Below, in pieces: positions 34,642 through 41,638 of a stretch of 64,000 bases of DNA (its first letter is position 1; each line of letters begins with the position of its first letter). The translations under genes and the position numbers were made by a program. Under the pieces are notes generated by a model, which ran no database searches, was not told where the DNA came from, and saw only the letters and a list, made by a program, of their open reading frames with translations. Origin of the DNA: G965220305 sp965220305 (lineage in GTDB: Bacteria; Chloroflexota; Dehalococcoidia; Lucifugimonadales; UBA3495); contig OZ244817.1 in the NCBI GenBank assembly GCA_965220305.1, positions 1,798,001-1,862,000 of the forward strand, in the 5' to 3' direction.

Positions 34642-35463
34642 CTATGCCGTCCCCTCTTCGGCCATGCCCCGGTCAATTTCGTCGTCCAGGCACAGGCCCT
34701 GGGGCTTCGACGACGCCAGGGGATTCCCGGCTTCGTCCATCACCTGCCCCCCCTGGACAATCACCTCGCCATCGGCCACGGCCCGCAAGGTCTGGAACAG
34801 CAGAGGACGTTCCCGGCGGTTCGCGGCCTCGTGGATGAGTTGAAACAGGGGGAATTCCTCGCCCTGGGATGCCCGCACCTGGGCCAGATCCTGCCCTTCC
34901 AGGGCCCGCCAGTGGGGATCGAACTCGCCGCCAACGATGGGGGCGGTGCAGTAGGAGACCACCGGGCCCCGGTCCACCTCTTCAGTAGCCAGGTGCACCA
35001 TTGCGCCGGTGCGGTGGGCCCGCTGCTTGATCAAACTCCAGACCACGTCCTGCCAGACGCCGATGGGGCCGTCGGGCAGCGCCGGATGCAGGTTCAGCAT
35101 GTCATACCGGCGGCACATTGCACCGCCCACAATCAGCATATACCCGGCCAGCACGCAGATGTCCGGCGTGCTCTCCGGCAACGTCTCAATAACCTGGGCG
35201 TCGAAGACTTCCCGCAGGGCGGCCCAACGTCCGCCACGCTCCCGCCGGAACCGGGCCGAAGAGAGGGTCAGCAGGGGCAGGCCATAGTCCCGGGTCAACT
35301 GGAAGAATTGGTCCGACCCCTCGGCCTCGCCGGGTTCCCGGTTGCTGAAAACGAAGTCGATTCGGGCGTCCAGCAGGCCCTGGAGGATGCGGTCTTGGAC
35401 GAATTGCAGCAGCCCCCGGGAGCCTTCGCCCCGCCCCGTGGCGAACCAGCCGATGGTCAGCAT
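34642..35463 (-). CDS. Formyltransferase-family protein (PurN-like)
   Basis: 273 residues. LTIGWFATGRGEGSRGLLQF, IDFVFSNREPGEAEGSDQFF, VLAGYMLIVGGAM, LNLHPALPDGPIGVWQDV and TGAMVHLATEEVDRGPVV are the strands and catalytic N-x-H-P-[S/A]-L loop of the GAR-transformylase fold. The loop is LNLHPALPDG and the distal Asp lies in EVDRGP. The longer C-terminus and PurN-unlike N-terminus leave the acceptor open; a purN, sugar- or tRNA-type enzyme are all possible. No purine genes neighbour it. Confidence 0.8.
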   Translation of the reverse strand: MLTIGWFATGRGEGSRGLLQFVQDRILQGLLDARIDFVFSNREPGEAEGSDQFFQLTRDYGLPLLTLSSARFRRERGGRWAALREVFDAQVIETLPESTPDICVLAGYMLIVGGAMCRRYDMLNLHPALPDGPIGVWQDVVWSLIKQRAHRTGAMVHLATEEVDRGPVVSYCTAPIVGGEFDPHWRALEGQDLAQVRASQGEEFPLFQLIHEAANRRERPLLFQTLRAVADGEVIVQGGQVMDEAGNPLASSKPQGLCLDDEIDRGMAEEGTA

Positions 35464-35736
35464 CAGCCCACCACCTTGGGAGATGTGGCGTAGTACCCCG
35501 GTGTCAACCGCACCCGGGGCGCTTCAATAGTCCCTGTTCGGGTATATCTCCGCTCACCCTGAGCTTGTCGAAGGGCCGATCCGTGGTTCGGCAGGCTCAC
35601 CATGAGCGGTTTTCTAGCGACATTTAAAAGACCCGGCACCGGATCACGGTCGCGGCAGCCGTCCACCGCCGACCGTAGGGGAGCCGCAGCGTCTTCGGCA
35701 AAGGGGGTGTGGAGGTGGGGGTCTAGGCGCAACATG

Positions 35737-36018
35737 TTACGGCTCGGGCACATCGTCCCAGTCCAGGTCGGGGTCAAAGTCGGGTTCGTGAGCCGAGTAG
35801 TTGTCCTGAAGCTGGGTAATCTTCAACTCGGCTTCATTGAGCAGCCCGTTGCACTGCTGCACCAAGCTCATGCCCTGCTCGTAGAGGGCGGTGGTCTGTT
35901 CCAGGGGCAGGCCACCCTGCTCCAGGGCGGCTACGGTCTCGCTCAGGCGGCGAAAAGCCTCTTCAAAGGAGAGCGGCTCTGGTGCTGGGGAGGCGTCCGG
36001 GTCCTGTCTTTCCACCAT
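35737..36018 (-). CDS. xseB: Exodeoxyribonuclease VII small subunit
   Basis: 93 residues. LSFEEAFRRLSETVAALEQGGLPLEQTTALYEQGMSLVQQCNGLLNEAELKI is the XseB helical hairpin. An acidic tail (DFDPDLDWDD) follows. Unlike the usual order, it is ~470 bp downstream of xseA with repeats between, so it may have its own promoter. Confidence 0.93.
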   Translation of the reverse strand: MVERQDPDASPAPEPLSFEEAFRRLSETVAALEQGGLPLEQTTALYEQGMSLVQQCNGLLNEAELKITQLQDNYSAHEPDFDPDLDWDDVPEP

Positions 36019-36488
36019 TGGCGACGCAACCTGCCGAAGTATCGGGGATATAGTCTACCCCCGGCGGGGTTGTTGGGGGAAGGGGGTTGAAGCGCAGGGC
36101 CTTTCGATTGTCGCCGCTCTGCCTCCGCACAGGGCAGGCTCTGAGCGGAGTAAAGGTCAAAAGTCTCCGGGCAGCAGCAACTCCCCCAACTCCTGGATTC
36201 CCGCGAAAGCGGGAATGACGGTGGTTGATAGGTTGGATTCCGGCCTCCATAGTAATTACGGAGGGGTCGGCTCTGATGCGGTAGCCCTGGAAGTCCTCCG
36301 GGGTCTTTCGTTTCTCGCAGTCTGGCCAATATAGACCCCCGTCTCGGTGGCGGTAAATCCCCCTTTATCAAAGGGGGAGAGAAAGGCCCCTCTTTTTCAA
36401 AGGCGGGTTGGGGGCATTTCCGAACACAACCGATAGGCTCTTGGAGCAACACAGTTGATGATGACCGAAAGGCCCTGCCCAGACCAAC
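36019..36488. repeat. 470-bp repeat region separating xseA and xseB
   Basis: Contains CAGGGCCTTTCGATTGTCGC (~36098), a CTGGATTCCCGCGAAAGCGG palindrome (36193-36222) and a CCCCCTT-rich inverted element (36352-36420). No ORF with family signal. Confidence 0.6.
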
Positions 36489-37745
36489 CTACAGCAGCCG
36501 CTCCATGCGCGGGGCCTCGGGGGCGGCATTGCGCTTCTTGCGCGCGGCCTTCCGTTTGGGGGCGGTTGGGGGGCCGGCGGTGGCGGCGATGCTGCCCTGG
36601 GATACGGTGATGGTCAGGGGGTCGCCATCGTCCACCTGGTCGGCGGCGGTTATTACACGGGTGTCCCCGGCCCGCTGCAAAATGGAGAATCCCCGGGCCA
36701 GGGTGGCCGCCGGGTCCAGGGTCCGCAGCCGGTGTTCCAGGCCGGTTATCTCCACCCGGGTCAGCCCAAAGCGGTGTTCCAGGGTCCGGTGCATGGCGCG
36801 GCCCAGGTCGTCCACCCGGCGACGCCGGGTCTCCAGGTCGGGCAGGGCGTTTTCCAGGTGTCGCCTCAGTTCTGCCACGCCGTTCCGCTGGGTTGACAAC
36901 TCCAAACGGGCGGCCCGAAACAGGCGTTGGGCCGCGTCGACCAGCTCTTGGCGCAGTGCCCAGCCGTCGGGGACGGCCAACTCCGCCGCCGCCGATGGGG
37001 TGGGGGCGCGCACGTCGGCCACCAGGTCGGCGATGGTCACGTCGGTCTCGTGGCCCACGGCGCTGACCACCGGGATTCGGCTGGCGTAGATGGCTCGGGC
37101 CACCGCCTCTTCGTTGAAGGGCCACAGCTCTTCCAGGGAGCCGCCCCCCCGGGCCACGATGATGAGGTCGGCGCGCCCGTCGCGGTCCAGCTTTTCCAAG
37201 GCGGCAACTATCTGGGGCGCGGCGTTGTCTCCCTGCACCTGGGTGGGAGACAGCACCAATTCCACCAGGGGATAGCGGCGTCGGAGGACGTTCTGGATGT
37301 CGTGGAACACCGCCCCGGCGGGAGAGGTGACCACGCCGATTACCCGGGGAAACTGGGGCAGGGGACGCTTGCGGGACTGCTGAAACAGCCCTTCGGCCTC
37401 CAACCGCAGCTTCAGCCGCTCCAACTCCAGGGCCAACTCGCCCACCCCTTCGGGCATGGCCAGGTCCACCATAAAGTCGGTGGTTCCCCGGGGTTGGTAG
37501 AAGCTGAGGTGCCCGTGGGTGGAGACGGCTCCGCCCTCGGCCAGCAGCTCCGCCCCAGCCTGTCCCCGGAACATGACGCAGTTCAGGACTCCGTCGCTGT
37601 CCTTGAGGGTAAAGTAGGAGTGACCGGCCCCGGAGACCCGCAGGTTGGACACTTCCCCCGCCACGTACAGGTCGGACAGGAAGGGGTCCACCTCCAGGAG
37701 CTCCCGCAGGTAGGCAGTTACCTGGCTGACGGTATAGACGGCCAA
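36489..37745 (-). CDS. xseA: Exodeoxyribonuclease VII large subunit
   Basis: 418 residues. The N-terminal OB domain is SQVTAYLRELLEVDPFLSDLYVAGEVSN...GHSYFTLKD. The catalytic domain carries VIGVVTSPAGAVFHDIQNVLRRRYP and ARGGGSLEELWPFNEEAVARAI, and the coiled C-terminus ends in VITAADQVDDGDPLTI. The last ~30 residues are basic (KRKAARKKR). Degrades ssDNA with XseB. Starts 4 bp after the efp stop, so co-transcribed with efp. Confidence 0.96.
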   Translation of the reverse strand: MAVYTVSQVTAYLRELLEVDPFLSDLYVAGEVSNLRVSGAGHSYFTLKDSDGVLNCVMFRGQAGAELLAEGGAVSTHGHLSFYQPRGTTDFMVDLAMPEGVGELALELERLKLRLEAEGLFQQSRKRPLPQFPRVIGVVTSPAGAVFHDIQNVLRRRYPLVELVLSPTQVQGDNAAPQIVAALEKLDRDGRADLIIVARGGGSLEELWPFNEEAVARAIYASRIPVVSAVGHETDVTIADLVADVRAPTPSAAAELAVPDGWALRQELVDAAQRLFRAARLELSTQRNGVAELRRHLENALPDLETRRRRVDDLGRAMHRTLEHRFGLTRVEITGLEHRLRTLDPAATLARGFSILQRAGDTRVITAADQVDDGDPLTITVSQGSIAATAGPPTAPKRKAARKKRNAAPEAPRMERLL

Positions 37746-37749
37746 GGGG

Positions 37750-38316
37750 TTAGCTCACCCGTTCCGTGTACTCGCCGTTGCGGGTGTCCACGCGAATCAC
37801 CGTGCCGGGAGTGATGAACATGGGAACGGTGACGCGCAAGCCCGTTTCCAGGGTGGCCGGCTTGTTGCCGCCCTGGGCGGTGTCGCCGCGGAAGGCTGGC
37901 GGGGTGTCCACCACCTGCAACTCCACGTGGGTGGGCACGTTGACGTTGATGGGGTTTCCCTTGTAGTAGACCATCTCCACCATCATGTTCTCTTTCAAAT
38001 AATCCAGGGTGCTCCCCAGTTGCTCCCGCGTAAGCTCGTACTGGTCGAAGGTCTCCTGGTCCAGGAAGTAGAAGTAGGTGCCATCGGTGTAGAGGTACTG
38101 GGCCTCCCGGTTGTCGATGGCCGCCACGGTGAAGGCGGTGTCGTAGCGCTGGAAGGTGCGTTCCACCACGGCGCTGGAGAGCAGGTTCTTCATCTTGATA
38201 CGAGTGACCGGGGCCCGCTGCTGCATCTTGTGCCGCTCGTAATCCATAATCTGCCAGGGCTGCCCGTCCAGTTCTATAACCATCCCCCGGCTCAAGTCGC
38301 CAAAGTTGATACTCAT
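37750..38316 (-). CDS. efp: Elongation factor P with unusual tip loop
   Basis: 188 residues; RBS GGAGGAG. SINFGDLSRGMVIELDGQPWQIMDYERHKMQQRAPVTRIKMKN is domain I, then YLYTDGTYFYFLDQETFDQYEL and the C-terminal GLRVTVPMFITPGTVIRVDTRNGEYTERVS. The loop that usually holds a modified Lys34 (K-P-G-K-G) reads KMQQR, so the Lys34 position looks like Gln. Genes for epmA/epmB, earP or ymfI were not seen. Rescues ribosomes stalled at polyproline. Operon with pepP and xseA. Confidence 0.95.
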   Translation of the reverse strand: MSINFGDLSRGMVIELDGQPWQIMDYERHKMQQRAPVTRIKMKNLLSSAVVERTFQRYDTAFTVAAIDNREAQYLYTDGTYFYFLDQETFDQYELTREQLGSTLDYLKENMMVEMVYYKGNPINVNVPTHVELQVVDTPPAFRGDTAQGGNKPATLETGLRVTVPMFITPGTVIRVDTRNGEYTERVS

Positions 38317-38367
38317 GTCCGCACTCCTCCAGAATTCTCGCCCGGTGACTGCCCGGTTGTCCTAGAC

Positions 38368-39435
38368 CTACTTACTCGCCTTGCTCAGGGGAGTGGCCCC
38401 CTCCGAGCCAAGAATTACAATGTCCTCAATACGGACTCCGCCCCAGCCGGTGATGTAAATGCCCGGCTCCACGGTGAACACCATCCCCGCCTGCAGGGAG
38501 TCCTGGGAACCGGGACCCACGTGGGGCTTTTCGTGGACGGCCAAGCCTACGCCGTGGCCCAGGCTATGGCCGAAATTATCGCCGTAACCCGCCTCGGCTA
38601 TCACGCCGCGGGCCAGGCTGTCGCCGTCCTCGCCGGTCATGCCGGGACGGACGGTGTGGATGGCGGTAAGCTGGGCTCCCAGCACGGTATCGTAGACTCG
38701 TCGAAAGGTGTCGTCGGGTTCCCCCACCGTCACGGTGCGCGTGATGTCGCTACAGTAGCCGCCCACCTTGGCCCCCATGTCGATTACGATGGGCTCGCCC
38801 CGCTGGATGGGGCGGTCGGTGGGACGGTGGTGGGCCATGGCCCCGTTGGAACCGGCGGCGACGATGGTGCCGAAGCTGATGGTATCGGCCCCGAACTCGC
38901 GCATGGCTACTTCCATCCGCCAGGCCACCTCTCGTTCGGTCATGCCCTCGGTGATGGCGGGGCAAACGGACTGCATGGCGGCGTCGGAGGCGTCGATGGC
39001 CTTCTGTAGCTGGGCCAACTCCTCCTGGTCCTTGGCGACCCGCAACTCCTCGGGGATGCCCTGGGTGGGCGCCAGGGAGACCCCAGACAGGCCCGTCTCG
39101 CCCTTGAGAGAGTCCACACAACGGTTGTAGTTGGCGACGGTGACGTGCTCGCCCTCGAAGCCCACCCGCCTGACGCCGGTGTCCCGCAGCAACTCCACCA
39201 GCCAGTCCCAACTCCGACTCACCTGCATTACCTGGAAGTGGGGCGACTGCATGATTGCCTGCTCGGTGTAGCGGGAGTCGGTCAACAGGACCCGATGGTC
39301 TTTGCTGATGAACAGGTAGCCGGAAGAGCCGGTAAACCCGGACAGGTAACGCCGGTTCTCCGGGGAGGATATGAGCATGGCGTCCAGGTCGTGAAGGGAA
39401 AGCTGGTCTGACAGTTGTTCCGCCCGTTCCATCAT
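38368..39435 (-). CDS. pepP: Xaa-Pro peptidase, M24 family
   Basis: 355 residues. The start ATGA overlaps the aroQ stop (39432-39435). N-terminal creatinase-like domain (NRRYLSGFTGSSGYLFI), then the pita-bread domain with metal ligands in IVIDMGAKVGGYCSDITRT (two Asp), GHSLGHGVGLAVHEKP (His), FTVEPGIYI (Glu) and GVRIEDIVI (Glu). Cleaves X-Pro N-termini with two metal ions. Classic aroQ-pepP-efp order of Firmicutes and Chloroflexi. Confidence 0.94.
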   Translation of the reverse strand: MMERAEQLSDQLSLHDLDAMLISSPENRRYLSGFTGSSGYLFISKDHRVLLTDSRYTEQAIMQSPHFQVMQVSRSWDWLVELLRDTGVRRVGFEGEHVTVANYNRCVDSLKGETGLSGVSLAPTQGIPEELRVAKDQEELAQLQKAIDASDAAMQSVCPAITEGMTEREVAWRMEVAMREFGADTISFGTIVAAGSNGAMAHHRPTDRPIQRGEPIVIDMGAKVGGYCSDITRTVTVGEPDDTFRRVYDTVLGAQLTAIHTVRPGMTGEDGDSLARGVIAEAGYGDNFGHSLGHGVGLAVHEKPHVGPGSQDSLQAGMVFTVEPGIYITGWGGVRIEDIVILGSEGATPLSKASK

Positions 39436-39881
39436 CGCCTTTCTTCCTCCTGGAGTATACCGGCCAGCACTTCCAGGGCCGTAGTATAGCTTCTCCACCC
39501 GAACCCAGCAATTTGACCCAGGGCGACGTCGGCAATCACCGAGTGGCGGCGCCACTCGTCCCGGGCGTGGATGTTGCTCAGGTGGACCTCCACCGTGGGC
39601 ACGGCGGCGTCTATCAGGGCGTCCTTGAGGGAGTAGCCGTAGCTGGTCAGAGCGCCGGGGTTGATGATAATGCCGTCGATGCCGCCCCAGTTCTCCTGGA
39701 TGCAGTTGATGATTTCCCCTTCCAGGTTGGACTGGAAGAAGGTCACCTCCATGCCCAGGGACTGGGCCCGCTGGCCGAGTTCCTGGTTGATGTCCTCCAG
39801 GGTCTTGGAGCCGTAGACGCCCTGGTTGCGACGCCCCAGGAAGTTCAGGTTGGGGCCGTTGAGGATGAGGATGCGGGTCAT
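39432..39881 (-). CDS. aroQ: 3-dehydroquinate dehydratase, type II
   Basis: 149 residues. ILNGPNLNFLGRRNQGVYG holds the catalytic Tyr and the Arg of the flexible lid; IINPGALTSYGYSLKDAL and VEVHLSNIHARDEWRRHS hold the Asn and His. The last part of the lid reads RRNQGVYG where RxPxIYG is usual. Step three of the shikimate pathway. Overlaps pepP by 4 bp. Confidence 0.96.
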   Translation of the reverse strand: MTRILILNGPNLNFLGRRNQGVYGSKTLEDINQELGQRAQSLGMEVTFFQSNLEGEIINCIQENWGGIDGIIINPGALTSYGYSLKDALIDAAVPTVEVHLSNIHARDEWRRHSVIADVALGQIAGFGWRSYTTALEVLAGILQEEERR

Positions 39882-39919
39882 TGGTTGATATTCTCCAAGC
39901 TGACCGAATAGCCTGCCTG

Positions 39920-40381
39920 CTATGCCTCCGACTGGCCGATTGCCGGGGGGTCCATTCCTTCCGTGAGACTTGACAGGCGTTCACGCTGGCGGCTATTTTG
40001 GGGTACGAACCTCCGGGGAGGCCCGGCCCTACGCGCCGTTTCCAAGCGTTGCATTAAGACCTTCACGGTGTCTATGCCATACTGCACATCAGACTCACCC
40101 AACCAGTCCTCGTAGAAATTGACGTGCATTTGATTGGCGACTCCGAACAACCGATTGAATCGGGAGCTGCGGCGTTCATCATTGATTTGCCCCACCACGT
40201 CAAATAGCATAGCGTGGCTGTGGTGGTTCCAGTCCCGTTCTTCGGCAACGGCTTTAATGGCTTGGGCGGCTGCTCCCCAAGCCTTCTCCGACGCCTGACG
40301 GAGGTCTCCTCCTTCCAGTTCGTCCTGGGCTTGTTGGATGAAGATTTGGCTTCTTTCTATGTAGTGGTCGGATTTTGGCAT
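39920..40381 (-). CDS. PaREP1/HEPN-family small helical protein (copy 2)
   Basis: 153 residues. YIERSQIFIQQAQDELEGGDLRQASEKAWGAAAQAIKAVAEERDWN repeats the pattern of the copy at 14665, with a conserved His pair (HHSHAM) and then NQMHVNFYEDWL. It is inserted between aroQ and xerD; the last 35 residues (RFVPQNSRQRERLSS) are basic and likely disordered. Role unknown. Confidence 0.75.
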   Translation of the reverse strand: MPKSDHYIERSQIFIQQAQDELEGGDLRQASEKAWGAAAQAIKAVAEERDWNHHSHAMLFDVVGQINDERRSSRFNRLFGVANQMHVNFYEDWLGESDVQYGIDTVKVLMQRLETARRAGPPRRFVPQNSRQRERLSSLTEGMDPPAIGQSEA

Positions 40382-40537
40382 ACTTTCTTGGTGTCCCCTA
40401 ACAGGTGTTCGTTATTGGCTTTCCCAAGAGCCACACGCCTGTCATTCTGAGGAGCTTACGACGAAGAATCTAAAATCTTCCGGATCCGAAATGGTTGGAT
40501 GGCCAAGATTTTAGACCCTTCGGCCCTATATTTTGCC
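40382..40537. repeat. Inverted repeat of the TCATTCTGAGGAG family near xerD
   Basis: GTCATTCTGAGGAGCTTACG at 40441 and an ATCTAAAATCTT / AAGATTTTAGA hairpin (40469-40514). Confidence 0.5.
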
Positions 40538-41638
40538 CTACTCTTCCCCCTCATCCTCCCCAGCCACGGTCGCGTCCGCAGCGGCGGACTGGGCTGCCTC
40601 GGACCTGGCGGCGCGGGCCGACCCGGGGTGGAAGTTCAGGTAGGCGTTGCGGGCTTCCTGCTTGGTGACGTGGGTGTATATCTGGGTGGTGGTGGGGCTG
40701 GAGTGGCCCAGCAACTCCTGGATAACCCGCAGGTCGGCGTCGCCCTCCAGCATGTGGCTGGCGAAGGTGTGACGCAGGGTGTGGGTGTGCACGCTGTCCC
40801 GCAGTCCGGCCAGGGAAGCGTAGCGGCGCACCAGCTTTTCGATGCTGCGCCGGGACAGCCTTTCCCCGTAGCGGTTGAGAAAAAGAGCCGGCGAGTTGGC
40901 CGTCGCCAAATGGGGGCGTCCCTCCCCCAGGTAGCGGAGCAGGGTAGCCTCAGCGGGCCTGCCGAAGAGCACCAACCGCTCCTTGGAGCCCTTGCCCCGC
41001 ACCAGGACTTCCCGGCGTCCAAAGTGGATGTCCTGCAGGTCCATGCCCTGGATTTCCGCCAGCCGCACCCCGCAGGCGTACAGGACTTCCAATATGGCCC
41101 GGTCCCGCAGTCCCAACGGGGTGGTGGCGTCGACACTGTCCAGCAGCCGCATCACCTCCTGCTGGCCCAGGAAGGTGGGCAACGGCTTCTCCACCTTCAC
41201 CTGGAAGCTGCGCCCGCTGGGCACCGGGCTGGTGCGAAAGAAGCCCTCTTGGGCCAGGAAGCGGTAGAAGGAGCGCAGGGCGGTCAGCTTGCGGACGATG
41301 CTGACCCGGGCGTAGCCTTTGACGCCGTCCCGGGCCGAGGTAGCCAGCCAGGCCAGATACCCCCGAAGGGTCTGCCGGTCCATGTCGGTGAGGCTCAGCG
41401 CCTCCTGGGATACGTACTGGCGGAAGGAGCCGATGTCGGATAGATAGATTCGCACCGTGCTTTCGGACAGGCCCCGCTGTCCCTGGAGGAAGTCCTGGTA
41501 GCGGGGTATAAGTTCGTCAAAGGAAGGTCCTTCGACAAGCTCAGGATGCGCGGGTTGTCCTTCCACAGGCTCAGGATGCGCGGCCCCTAAATCCGACGGT
41601 GGCGAGCTTGCCGGACCATCCTCGCGCCTAGTCGCCAA
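40538..41638 (-). CDS. xerD: Tyrosine recombinase (XerC/XerD type)
   Basis: 366 residues from a TTG start at 41638 that overlaps the topA stop by 11 bp (RBS GGAG). Core-binding domain FLQGQRGLSESTVRIYLSDI; catalytic Arg in ACGVRLAEI, Lys in VRGKGSKERLV, HTLRHTFASH (His-x2-Arg), GHSSPTTTQIYTH with His and nucleophile Tyr. Two HPE[P/L]VEG peptides near the N-terminus are encoded by dispersed repeats. Resolves chromosome dimers at dif; the C-terminal Ala/Glu tail is unusual. topA-xerD linkage is typical of the Firmicutes codV region. Confidence 0.93.
   Translation of the reverse strand: MATRREDGPASSPPSDLGAAHPEPVEGQPAHPELVEGPSFDELIPRYQDFLQGQRGLSESTVRIYLSDIGSFRQYVSQEALSLTDMDRQTLRGYLAWLATSARDGVKGYARVSIVRKLTALRSFYRFLAQEGFFRTSPVPSGRSFQVKVEKPLPTFLGQQEVMRLLDSVDATTPLGLRDRAILEVLYACGVRLAEIQGMDLQDIHFGRREVLVRGKGSKERLVLFGRPAEATLLRYLGEGRPHLATANSPALFLNRYGERLSRRSIEKLVRRYASLAGLRDSVHTHTLRHTFASHMLEGDADLRVIQELLGHSSPTTTQIYTHVTKQEARNAYLNFHPGSARAARSEAAQSAAADATVAGEDEGEE
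41526..41585. repeat. Two 30-bp direct repeats inside xerD 5' end
   Basis: Units contain CCTTCGACAAGCTCAGGATG and CCTTCCACAGGCTCAGGATG. The same core is scattered in intergenic DNA at 27950, 30556, 35560 and elsewhere. Confidence 0.75.

Noticed and set aside
35463..35777. Minus-strand frame between the formyltransferase and xseB
   Set aside because: Composed of repeat-derived sequence with no domain signal.
38368..39984. Longer M24 peptidase frame starting at 39984
   Set aside because: It covers the whole aroQ gene; the ATGA overlap start at 39435 is preferred.
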